A stretch of 64,000 nucleotides of DNA from Azoarcus_F sp048158365 (GTDB taxonomy: Bacteria > Pseudomonadota > Gammaproteobacteria > Burkholderiales > Rhodocyclaceae). How positions within the stretch are numbered: the first letter of the stretch is position 1; each line of letters begins with the position of its first letter. Shown piece after piece: positions 52,073 to 60,164 of the stretch. The notes beneath the pieces were generated by a model. The model had not been told where the DNA came from, made no database searches, and was given only the letters and a program-made list of their open reading frames with translations. The stretch lies in the NCBI GenBank assembly GCA_048158365.1, contig JBLLNL010000002.1. The stretch is one strand, 5' to 3'. Both the position numbers and the translations under genes were made by a program.

Positions 52073-53548
52073 TCACGCCCCTCCGGTGATCGGGCGGAAC
52101 TCGCCCTTCGCATCGGTGGCGAGGCTGACGACGACGATGGCGACCATCGCCAGGACGAAGCCCGGGATCATCTCGTAGATACCCGGGCCGCCAAGGAAGC
52201 TCGAATTCCAGCCGAGTGCGATCCACACGATCACCGTCACTGCGCCGGTGATCAACCCGGCTACGGCGCCGAGCCCGGTCATGCGGCTCCATGTCAGGGA
52301 CAGGATCATCAGCGGGCCGAAGGCGGCTCCGAAGCCGGCCCACGCATTGGCCACCAGTCCGAGCACCTGGCTGTCCGGATCACTCGCGATAAGGGCTGCG
52401 ACGGCACCCACCGCCACGACCGCGATGCGGCTGACGGTCACGATCGCCCGGTCGCTCGCCTTCTTGTTGACCAGTAGCCTGTAGAAGTCCTCCGCCAGTG
52501 ACGACGAGGACACCAGCAACTGGCTTGAAACGGTCGACATGATCGCGGCGAGCAGGGCTGCGAACAGGAAGCCGGTGATCAGCGCCGGAAACAGCGTCTC
52601 GGCAAGCAGTATGAAAATCGTCTCGGGGTCGGCCAGCGCGATTCCGCTGCGCTCGACATAGGCGCGGCCGAAGATCCCCACGCCGATCGCACCGATCAGC
52701 GAGATGGCCATCCAGCTCATCGCGACGTTGCGTGCGGTCGAGACCTCGGCGACGCTCCTGACTGCCATGAAGCGAACGATGATGTGCGGCTGGCCGAAAT
52801 AGCCAAGCCCCCATGCCATCAACGAGAGCCAGCCGATGAAGGTCATGCCCTCGGTCCACCACGAAAGGGTGAAGCCGTCGATACCCGACAAGGTGACTCC
52901 GGCCTGCGCAAAACCGCCGCCGTCACCGGCATAAAGGACGACGGCCGGCATGATGACCAGCGCCAGCATCATGATGCAGCCCTGGACGAAATCGGTGAGG
53001 CAGACCGCGAGAAACCCTCCGACCACGGTGTAGGCGAGAACGATGCCGAGCGTCAGCCAGACTCCGGTCTGGTAGCCCCCGCTGAAGGCCGTCGAGAAGA
53101 GTTTGCCGCCTGCAACGAGGCCAGAGGCGGTGTAGACCGCAAAGAACACCACGATGATCATCGCCGAGACCAGGCGCAGCGCTGTTGCCTGCGTCGGGAA
53201 GCGGTTGGCTAGGAATTCCGGGATGGTCAGGGCGTTGTCATAGCGCTCGGTCTGCTCGCGCAACCTCGGGGCGACGACGATCCAGTTGACCAGCGCGCCG
53301 ATGAACAGGCCGATCCCGATCCAGGCCTCGACGAGGCCGGCGGCGTAGAGCGCGCCGGGCAGCCCGAGAAGCAGCCAGCCCGACATGTCCGATGCGCCGG
53401 CCGATAGCGCCGCGACCGCAGGTGGCAGGTTGCGTCCGCCCAGCATGTATTCTTCGGAGTTTCCCGTCGATTTCCGATAGGCGTAGAACCCGATGCCCAG
53501 CATAGCGACGAAGTAGATGGTCAGGCTGATCCAGACTCCTGTTTGCAT
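52073..53548 (-). CDS. putP: Sodium/proline symporter
   Basis: A 491-residue member of the solute:sodium symporter family with 13 predicted membrane segments. ALSAGASDMSGWLLLGLPGALY near residue 48 holds the Na+/proline-site residues of PutP (conserved Asp55 region), and LSLMAWGLGYFGQPHIIVRFMA is characteristic. It follows putA by 35 bases on the same strand, so uptake and catabolism of proline are probably one operon. Confidence 0.95.
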   Translation of the reverse strand: MQTGVWISLTIYFVAMLGIGFYAYRKSTGNSEEYMLGGRNLPPAVAALSAGASDMSGWLLLGLPGALYAAGLVEAWIGIGLFIGALVNWIVVAPRLREQTERYDNALTIPEFLANRFPTQATALRLVSAMIIVVFFAVYTASGLVAGGKLFSTAFSGGYQTGVWLTLGIVLAYTVVGGFLAVCLTDFVQGCIMMLALVIMPAVVLYAGDGGGFAQAGVTLSGIDGFTLSWWTEGMTFIGWLSLMAWGLGYFGQPHIIVRFMAVRSVAEVSTARNVAMSWMAISLIGAIGVGIFGRAYVERSGIALADPETIFILLAETLFPALITGFLFAALLAAIMSTVSSQLLVSSSSLAEDFYRLLVNKKASDRAIVTVSRIAVVAVGAVAALIASDPDSQVLGLVANAWAGFGAAFGPLMILSLTWSRMTGLGAVAGLITGAVTVIVWIALGWNSSFLGGPGIYEMIPGFVLAMVAIVVVSLATDAKGEFRPITGGA

Positions 53549-53583
53549 GATCTTCCTCGCTTTCGTTTTTTGTGTGAGGCGGG

Positions 53584-56500
53584 TTACGCCTCTGCGGCGA
53601 GCAGGCTGGTGTTGCCCCCGGCGGCGGTCGTATCGATGCAGATGTGCCGTTCGGCGTAATAGCGCTCAGCACAGATCACTTCGGTCTCGAGCAGTACCAT
53701 GCGGCCATCACGGCTGGCGAGCGCTTGCCTGAGCCCGCGTGTCCAGTCGGAATCACCAGCCGCGGCCACGGCGACGAATCCCTTTGCCTTCGCGAGTTCC
53801 ACGGCAGGCACGGTCCCGTCGATGCCTGTGACCGGCGCGCCGGCCTTGATGAGTTGCTCGACCGCTGCCTTGGCCCCGGGCGCGACGATCAGCGCAGGGC
53901 ATCCGGCGGCGAGCGCCTGGGCGGCCTGACCGAGCGCCGTCTCGATCTCCGGTCCAAGGCAGAGAATCGGCCCCTTCGGCGGCATGATCATCCGGTTCGA
54001 CTCACCGGTCGGCCCAGGCAGAGCGAACGGTCCGCTGTCGAGACTCGCGGCGGTGTTGACGGCCCGGCGCACCAATGCCCCCTTGCCGTCGAGCGCCCTG
54101 CGTAGCACCTGCGCCCGGTCCACGCGTGCCGACCAGGCGGTCGCGTCGAGCGTCGCGAAGGCATCCTCGACCTGACTCGCCGAAACCGCATCGCCTTCAG
54201 GTGCGGGATGCTCTGACGGTTCCTCGGTTCGGCGGAAGCGGTTGACATAGTGCGGTCCGCCCGCCTTCGGTCCGGTGCCCGAGAGCCCCTCACCGCCGAA
54301 AGGCTGGCTGCCGACTATGGCGCCGATCTGGTTGCGGTTGACGTAGATGTTGCCGACCTGGATGCGGTCGACGATTTGCTGCACGCGGTCGTCGATCCGG
54401 GTGTGCAGGCCGAAGGTCAGCCCAAAACCGCGGTTGTTGATCGCGTCGACCACCTTATCGATGTCCTTGGCCTTGAAGGACGCAACGTGAAGCACCGGTC
54501 CGAATACCTCGCGCTCGAGATCCTGAATGCCATCAACCTCGACCAGCGCGGCGCCGACGAAGTTGCCGTCTTCGGGTGCGGCGAGACGCTTGAGCAGGCG
54601 GCCTTTCTTTTGCTGCGCGTCGACGTATTCGGAGATGTCGGATTGCGCCTCGGCATCGATCACCGGCGCGACGTCGGTGTCGATCGACCAGGGATCGCCG
54701 GTCACCAGGGTGTCCATCGCGCCCATCAGCATTTCGACCACCCGATCCTTGGTGTCCTCCTGGACGTAGAGCATGCGAAGCGCAGAGCAGCGCTGGCCCG
54801 CCGACTGGAAGGACGAGGCGACGATGTCGTCGACCGCCTGCTCGGGCAACGCAGTGGAATCCACGATCATCGCGTTCAGGCCGCCCGTTTCCGCGATCAG
54901 CACGGCGCTCGCGGACGCGTTGGCCGCCAATGCTTTATGGATCCGCTGCGCCGTCTCGGTCGAGCCGGTGAAGCAGACGCCGGCGATACGTGGGTCGGAG
55001 GTGAGCGGGCCGCCCACGGCCGGGCCGTCACCCGGCAGCAGTTGAAAGGCGGCCGCCGGCACGCCGGCCTCGCGAAACATCTCCGCCGCCCGCGTCGCGA
55101 TGATCGGCGTCTGTTCGGCCGGCTTCGCCACGACCGCGTTGCCGGCTGCAAGGGCTGCGGCTATCTGACCGGTGAAAATCGCCAGAGGGAAGTTCCACGG
55201 GCTGATGCAGACAAAGATGCCGCGCCCTCTGCCCGGATCCTCGGCTTCCAGCCGCTCGGCCTCACAGGCGTAATAACGGAGGAAATCCACGGCCTCGCGC
55301 ACCTCGGCCACCCCGTCGAGCAGGATCTTCCCGGCCTCGCGGGTGGCGATGGCACAGAACTCGGCCATGTTCTCCTCATAGAGGTCGGCGATCCGGCGCA
55401 AGGTCGCCGCACGGGTCGCGACGGGGGTCTGCGACCACTGCTCGAACCCGCCCTGGGCGGCGTCGAGCGCCTGCGCCACCTCGTTCGCAGTCGCCTCGTG
55501 AACCTTTCCGACGACGCTGCCGTCGGTCGGAGAGATCACGTCTTTCGCCGCACACTCCGGCGCGGCATCGCCGGCAAGGATCGGTCGTGCGGTCCATCTG
55601 GTGTCCGCGAAGCGATCACGTGCCTCGATCAGCGGCAGCACACTGGACGGTTCCTCGATCCGGCATCCCCTGGAATTCTCGCGCGCCGGCTTGAACAGGT
55701 CACGTGACAGAGGGATGCCGGGGTTCTGGATCGGATCATTCGCCAGCGCCCGATCCACCGGGTCGGCGGCGATGGTCGCGGGCGGAATATCCTCGTTGAC
55801 GATCTGGTTCACGAAGCTCGAATTGGCGCCGTTCTCCAGCAGACGCCGCACCAGGTAGGCCAACAGATCCTTGTGCGGTCCGCAGGGCGCGTAGATCCGG
55901 CACCGCGTGCCGGCCTGCTTTCGAACGATCTCGTGAAGCGACTCTCCCATGCCGTGCAGGCGCTGGAATTCGAAGCCGTCGCGATCGTTGCCGGCCATTT
56001 CGAGCACGGCGGCGCAGGTATGGGCGTTGTGAGTCGCGAACTGCGGATAGATCCGGTCGCGCATGTCCAACAACATCTTTGCGCAGGACATGTAGGACAC
56101 GTCGGTATTCACCTTGCGCGTGAAGACCGGGAAGGAGGGCGCGCCCAACTCCTGCGCGAGCTTGATCTCGGTGTCCCAGTAGGCGCCTTTCACGAGGCGC
56201 ACCATGATCTTGCGGTCCAGTCGCTCGGCCAGCGAATACAGGTGCTGCAGCACCTCGGGCGCACGCTTTCCATAGGTCTGCACGACGACGCCAAAACCGT
56301 CCCAGCCCTCGAGGCTTTCGTCCGCCAGCACCGCGTCGACGACATCGAGCGACACATCGAGCCGGTCCTGCTCCTCGGCGTCGATGTTGAACCCGACCTT
56401 CGCCTTCGCCGCCATCCGGGCAAGCTTCAGGCAGCGCGGGATCACCTGTTCATCCACCGCCGTGCGATGCGTGGTCAGATAACGGGGCGAGAGCGCCGAA

Positions 56501-57243
56501 AGCTTGACCGAAATCCCGGGGTTGTCGCGGATATCCGCCTTCGCGACCTTGGCGATCGCGTTGATGGCGTGCGCATAGCTGTCGTAGAAGGCCTGTGCGT
56601 CCGGGTCGGTCCGTGCGCCCTCGCCGAGCATGTCGTAGGAATAGGTGTATCCCTTCGCACGCAGCTTCTCGGCCCGCTTGATGCCTTCCTCGATCGTCTG
56701 GCCGAGGACGAATTGCTGTCCCATGATCTTCATCGTCTGCCCGACGGCGGTGCGGACCACGGGTTCGCCCAGCCGCTTGAGCAGCCGGCGTGCGCCGGCA
56801 GCGGGCTTGGAGGGATCAGAGGCGAGTACGCGTCCCGTCAGCATCAGCGCCCACGTCGATGCGTTGACCAGCGGCGAAAACGAGTTTCCGAGATGCGCGC
56901 TCCAGTCGGACGGGGCGATCTTGTCTTCGATCAGGTCATCGATCGTTTCGGCGTCGGGCACACGCAGAAGCGCTTCGGCGAGGCACATCAGACCGACGCC
57001 CTCGTCCGTCGAGAGGCCGTATTCGTCGAGAAAAGCCTCCATCATCGTCGGGTTGGTGTCGTCCCTGACTCGCTGGATGAGCCGCGCGGCCTCATCGGAC
57101 AACGCCTGGCGCCGGTCTCGCGAAAGGCCCAACCGATCCGCCAGGTCCCTTACGGCTTCGGCCTCATCGACCGCATATCTCGCCCGGATCGCGCCCCGGG
57201 TCTCGCTGCTGGCCGGCAGTAACGAATACGCTTTCACCTTCAT
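53584..57243 (-). CDS. putA: Bifunctional proline dehydrogenase / L-glutamate-5-semialdehyde dehydrogenase
   Basis: Oxidises proline to glutamate in two channelled steps. The 1219-residue protein has an N-terminal arm, a proline dehydrogenase barrel (about 200-500; RLVKGAYWDTEIK, YPQFATHNAHT, YAPCGPHKDLLAYLVRRLLENGANSSFV), and an aldehyde dehydrogenase domain. The latter has SPWNFPLAIF, FTGSTETAQ, AETGGLNAM and the catalytic Cys819 in GQRCSALR. A C-terminal ALDH-like domain follows. The DNA-binding ribbon-helix-helix region of E. coli PutA is absent, so it cannot autoregulate that way. A GAGGGAGG site precedes the ATG. Confidence 0.96.
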   Translation of the reverse strand: MKVKAYSLLPASSETRGAIRARYAVDEAEAVRDLADRLGLSRDRRQALSDEAARLIQRVRDDTNPTMMEAFLDEYGLSTDEGVGLMCLAEALLRVPDAETIDDLIEDKIAPSDWSAHLGNSFSPLVNASTWALMLTGRVLASDPSKPAAGARRLLKRLGEPVVRTAVGQTMKIMGQQFVLGQTIEEGIKRAEKLRAKGYTYSYDMLGEGARTDPDAQAFYDSYAHAINAIAKVAKADIRDNPGISVKLSALSPRYLTTHRTAVDEQVIPRCLKLARMAAKAKVGFNIDAEEQDRLDVSLDVVDAVLADESLEGWDGFGVVVQTYGKRAPEVLQHLYSLAERLDRKIMVRLVKGAYWDTEIKLAQELGAPSFPVFTRKVNTDVSYMSCAKMLLDMRDRIYPQFATHNAHTCAAVLEMAGNDRDGFEFQRLHGMGESLHEIVRKQAGTRCRIYAPCGPHKDLLAYLVRRLLENGANSSFVNQIVNEDIPPATIAADPVDRALANDPIQNPGIPLSRDLFKPARENSRGCRIEEPSSVLPLIEARDRFADTRWTARPILAGDAAPECAAKDVISPTDGSVVGKVHEATANEVAQALDAAQGGFEQWSQTPVATRAATLRRIADLYEENMAEFCAIATREAGKILLDGVAEVREAVDFLRYYACEAERLEAEDPGRGRGIFVCISPWNFPLAIFTGQIAAALAAGNAVVAKPAEQTPIIATRAAEMFREAGVPAAAFQLLPGDGPAVGGPLTSDPRIAGVCFTGSTETAQRIHKALAANASASAVLIAETGGLNAMIVDSTALPEQAVDDIVASSFQSAGQRCSALRMLYVQEDTKDRVVEMLMGAMDTLVTGDPWSIDTDVAPVIDAEAQSDISEYVDAQQKKGRLLKRLAAPEDGNFVGAALVEVDGIQDLEREVFGPVLHVASFKAKDIDKVVDAINNRGFGLTFGLHTRIDDRVQQIVDRIQVGNIYVNRNQIGAIVGSQPFGGEGLSGTGPKAGGPHYVNRFRRTEEPSEHPAPEGDAVSASQVEDAFATLDATAWSARVDRAQVLRRALDGKGALVRRAVNTAASLDSGPFALPGPTGESNRMIMPPKGPILCLGPEIETALGQAAQALAAGCPALIVAPGAKAAVEQLIKAGAPVTGIDGTVPAVELAKAKGFVAVAAAGDSDWTRGLRQALASRDGRMVLLETEVICAERYYAERHICIDTTAAGGNTSLLAAEA

Positions 57244-57347
57244 CTGCCTCCCTCTGACGTTGGTCGCTGTCTCGTTGCAAAGAGGAGTTCGTGTTTCATA
57301 CTAGAGGCGTATTCCGGTATTAGCCAGTTCTATCCGTTGCCAATGTG

Positions 57348-57385
57348 GGGAGCAAATGACCTGTCCGGACACTTCATTTGCTCCC
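57348..57385. repeat. 38-bp nested palindrome upstream of putA
   Basis: Outer arms GGGAGCAAATGA and TCATTTGCTCCC are perfect 12-base inverted repeats. The middle TGTCCGGACA is itself a perfect 10-base palindrome. Only two base pairs of the whole 38 bases are mismatched. It could be an operator, a cruciform-forming site, or a relic of a small mobile or repeat element. It lies 105 bases before putA. Confidence 0.75.
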
Positions 57386-57483
57386 TGCGCAGTCTGCGCG
57401 CTCCCTTGAGTTCAAGGACTCGGGGTGGCAAAATGCGCCCTTTTCCGGTGTCACAGGGTGGTGCTAAACGGTTGTTTTTTCGG

Positions 57484-57513
57484 ATTCACCATGTTGCGGT
57501 TTTAGTGGTGAAT
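57484..57513. repeat. Inverted repeat upstream of thrC
   Basis: ATTCACCA and TGGTGAAT are perfect 8-base arms separated by 14 bases, 60 bases before the thrC start. Possible operator; no factor can be named. Confidence 0.45.
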
Positions 57514-57572
57514 AGAACGCTGACGCGAAGCATCCTGCTCTTTCCGCCATCGATGCATTGCGAGGATTCTCC

Positions 57573-59012
57573 GTGAAGTATCTCTCCACCCGCGGTCATG
57601 CCGCCAAGGCCGAGTTCTGTGACATCCTGCTGGGCGGGCTGGCGCCGGACGGCGGCCTTTATCTGCCGGAATCCTACCCTCGAATCACGCGCGAAGAACT
57701 CGATCGCTGGCGTACGCTGTCCTATGCCGGACTCGCCTTCGAGATCCTGTCGAAGTTCATCACCGACATCCCGGCCGAAGACCTGAAGGCGCTGTGCGAC
57801 AAGACCTATACCGCCGACGTGTATCGTTTCACACGGCCGGGCGACGATGTGGCCGACATCACACCGGTCCGCTGGCTGGCACCGGGCAGGCTGGCGCTGC
57901 TCGAACTTTCCAACGGGCCTACGCTCGCATTCAAGGACATGGCGATGCAGTTGCTCGGAAACCTGTTCGAGTACGTGCTGGCCAGGCGCGGACAGGAGAT
58001 CAACATCCTCGGCGCGACGTCGGGTGACACCGGTTCGGCGGCCGAGTACGCGATGCGAGGCAAGCATGGCGTGCGCGTGTTCATGCTGTCCCCGCACGGC
58101 AGGATGAGTGCGTTCCAGCGCGCCCAGATGTATTCGCTGCAGGACGACAACATCTTCAACATCGCGGTCACCGGGATGTTCGACGACGCGCAGGACATCG
58201 TGAAGGCGGTCTCCAACGATGCCGAGTTCAAGTCCCGATATCGCATCGGTGCGGTCAATTCGATCAACTGGGCGCGGGTGGCAGCGCAGATCGTCTATTA
58301 CTTCAAGGGTTACTTCGGCGCGACCGAATCCAGTGACGAGGAGATTGCGTTCTGTGTGCCGTCGGGCAATTTCGGCAATATCTGCGCAGGGCATATCGCA
58401 CGGCAGATGGGGTTGCCGGTCGGGCGGCTGATTCTGGCGACCAACGAGAACGACGTGCTCGACGAGTTCTTCCGCACCGGCATCTACCGTCCGCGCCGCG
58501 CCGCCGAGACGCAGGTCACGTCCAGCCCGTCGATGGACATCTCCCGGGCGTCGAACTTCGAGCGCTTCGTGTTCGACCTGGTCGGGCGCGACACGGCGGT
58601 GGTCGCGGCATTGTGGAAGGAAGTGGACGCGGGCGGCGCGTTCGACCTGAACGAAACGTCCTACCTCGAGCGGCTGCCCACGTTCGGTTTTTTGTCCGGC
58701 AGCAGCACCCACGCCGACCGTCTAGCCACGATCCGGCGCGTGTTTGCCGATTATGGGGTCATGATCGACACGCACACCGCAGACGGAGTCAAGGTCGCCC
58801 TCGAGCACAGCGACATCGGCATGCCGATCGTCGTGCTCGAGACCGCGCTGCCGGTCAAGTTTGCCGAGACTATCCGCGAGGCGCTGGGCCGCGAACCGGA
58901 GCGCCCGCAGGCGCTGATCGGCATCGAATCGCTGCCGCAACGGGTTGAGGTCATGCCGCCGGACGCGAACGCGGTCAAGCGCTTCATCGCCGAACGTGTG
59001 GTCCAGTCATGA
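57573..59012 (+). CDS. thrC: Threonine synthase
   Basis: PLP enzyme that converts O-phosphohomoserine to threonine. The 479-residue protein is of the long bacterial type: YLSTRGHAAKAEFCDILLGGLAPDGGLYLPE, NGPTLAFKDMAMQLLG with PLP Lys121, LGATSGDTGSAAEYAMRG, SINWARVAAQIVYYF and VPSGNFGNICAG. The GTG start at 57573 follows GAGG at normal spacing. In many relatives thrC directly follows hom; here 6.9 kb separate them. Confidence 0.96.
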   Translation: MKYLSTRGHAAKAEFCDILLGGLAPDGGLYLPESYPRITREELDRWRTLSYAGLAFEILSKFITDIPAEDLKALCDKTYTADVYRFTRPGDDVADITPVRWLAPGRLALLELSNGPTLAFKDMAMQLLGNLFEYVLARRGQEINILGATSGDTGSAAEYAMRGKHGVRVFMLSPHGRMSAFQRAQMYSLQDDNIFNIAVTGMFDDAQDIVKAVSNDAEFKSRYRIGAVNSINWARVAAQIVYYFKGYFGATESSDEEIAFCVPSGNFGNICAGHIARQMGLPVGRLILATNENDVLDEFFRTGIYRPRRAAETQVTSSPSMDISRASNFERFVFDLVGRDTAVVAALWKEVDAGGAFDLNETSYLERLPTFGFLSGSSTHADRLATIRRVFADYGVMIDTHTADGVKVALEHSDIGMPIVVLETALPVKFAETIREALGREPERPQALIGIESLPQRVEVMPPDANAVKRFIAERVVQS

Positions 59013-59040
59013 ACTCGTCGAACGTGGGAGTCGAGGCGGC

Positions 59041-59172
59041 ATGGTCGGCGTGATCTTCAAGGTCGCAGTGCTCGTGGTCATCGCGCTGGTCATCGCGGTG
59101 CTGGGTATGCGCGGTTATGCGGGCGCAATCAGGCGCTTCGACGAGGAGGCGGACAGGCGGTCCCGGAAGTAG
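59041..59172 (+). CDS. Small single-span membrane protein (43 residues)
   Basis: An ATG preceded by GAGG opens a 43-residue frame. One hydrophobic helix (VIFKVAVLVVIALVIAVLGM) is followed by a charged tail (RRFDEEADRRSRK). It is 28 bases after thrC on the same strand. The clean hydrophobic segment and positioned ribosome-binding site support a real gene, but I recognise no family. Confidence 0.5.
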   Translation: MVGVIFKVAVLVVIALVIAVLGMRGYAGAIRRFDEEADRRSRK

Positions 59173-59188
59173 GCGCCGAAAGCGCTGG

Positions 59189-60037
59189 CTACTCCTCGAT
59201 GTGACGCAGCGACAGATCCAGCGCGCGCACGTCCTTTGTCAGCGTGCCGATCGAGATCCGGTCGACGCCGGTTTCGGCGATTTCGCGTACCTGCTCGAGA
59301 TTGACGCCGCCCGATGCTTCGAGTTGGGCCCGCCCGTCATTGATGCGGACCGCTTCGCGCATGGTTTCCAGATCCATGTTGTCGAGCAGGATCATGCCGG
59401 CTCCGGCCTCGAGCGCTTGCTCGAGCTGATCGAGAAATTCGACCTCGACTTCGATGAACGCATGTGACGGCGCGATCTCGCGAGCCCTGCGCATGACCGC
59501 GGCGATGCCGCCTGCGGCGATGATGTGGTTCTCCTTGATCAGGATGCCGTCGTACAGACCGATGCGATGATTAATGCCGCCCCCGGTGGCGACCGCGTAT
59601 TTCTGTGCCAGACGCAAGCCCGGGAGCGTCTTGCGGGTGTCGACGATCGAGGCCGACGTTCCTTCGACCGCCTTCACGAACCGGCGCGTCACCGTGGCGG
59701 TGCCCGACAGCAACTGCAGGAAGTTCAGTGCAGTCCGCTCCGCGGTCAGCAACTCGCGCGCGCCGGCTACGACATCGCAAAGCGCCTGCCCTGGTTCGAC
59801 TTCTTCACCGTCGCAGACATGCCACAGCACGGTCGCGGTCGGGTCGAGCGCCGCAAAGGTCGCGTCGAACCAGGCCGTGCCGCACACGATGGCCGGTTCG
59901 CGGGTGATGACCCGTCCCCGCGCATCGGTCTTGGCCAGAATGAGCTGTGCGGTCAGGTCACCGGTACCCACGTCCTCCGCAAGCGATGCGGCAACGTTAC
60001 GCTGGATCTCGATCCGGAGCTGTTCGGTGAATGTCAT
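59189..60037 (-). CDS. nadC: Nicotinate-nucleotide pyrophosphorylase (carboxylating)
   Basis: Converts quinolinate and PRPP to nicotinate mononucleotide in de novo NAD synthesis. The 282-residue protein shows EDVGTGDLTAQLI, TRRFVKAVEGT...IVDTRKTLPGLR, KYAVATGGGINHRIGLYDGILIKENHI and the C-terminal EASGGVNLEQVREIAETGVDRISIGTLTKD, all hallmark segments. It converges on the thrC unit with a 16-base gap. Confidence 0.97.
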   Translation of the reverse strand: MTFTEQLRIEIQRNVAASLAEDVGTGDLTAQLILAKTDARGRVITREPAIVCGTAWFDATFAALDPTATVLWHVCDGEEVEPGQALCDVVAGARELLTAERTALNFLQLLSGTATVTRRFVKAVEGTSASIVDTRKTLPGLRLAQKYAVATGGGINHRIGLYDGILIKENHIIAAGGIAAVMRRAREIAPSHAFIEVEVEFLDQLEQALEAGAGMILLDNMDLETMREAVRINDGRAQLEASGGVNLEQVREIAETGVDRISIGTLTKDVRALDLSLRHIEE

Positions 60038-60164
60038 GGGGTGGTATTTACGCCGGGAAGATGTGTAAATTCTATCACTGGCGGGCGGGTCGCATCCTGG
60101 CGTTCTGTCGTGGACGGGTGCGGACCGGCCGTCCTGGGCCGACGGGTTTCGGCGGCGTGCCAGG

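Larger units (their letters stand above)
57244..57572. other. Divergent putA/thrC intergenic region
   Basis: A 329-base spacer with no gene. It holds two inverted repeats listed separately and a T6 run near 57475. I found no threonine/isoleucine-rich leader peptide of the thr attenuator type; the only short frame near thrC encodes four residues without Thr or Ile. No convincing -35/-10 pair was found for either gene. Confidence 0.6.

Noticed and set aside
57386..57572. Threonine attenuator leader before thrC
   Set aside because: No leader peptide with runs of Thr or Ile; the only short frame encodes four residues lacking both.
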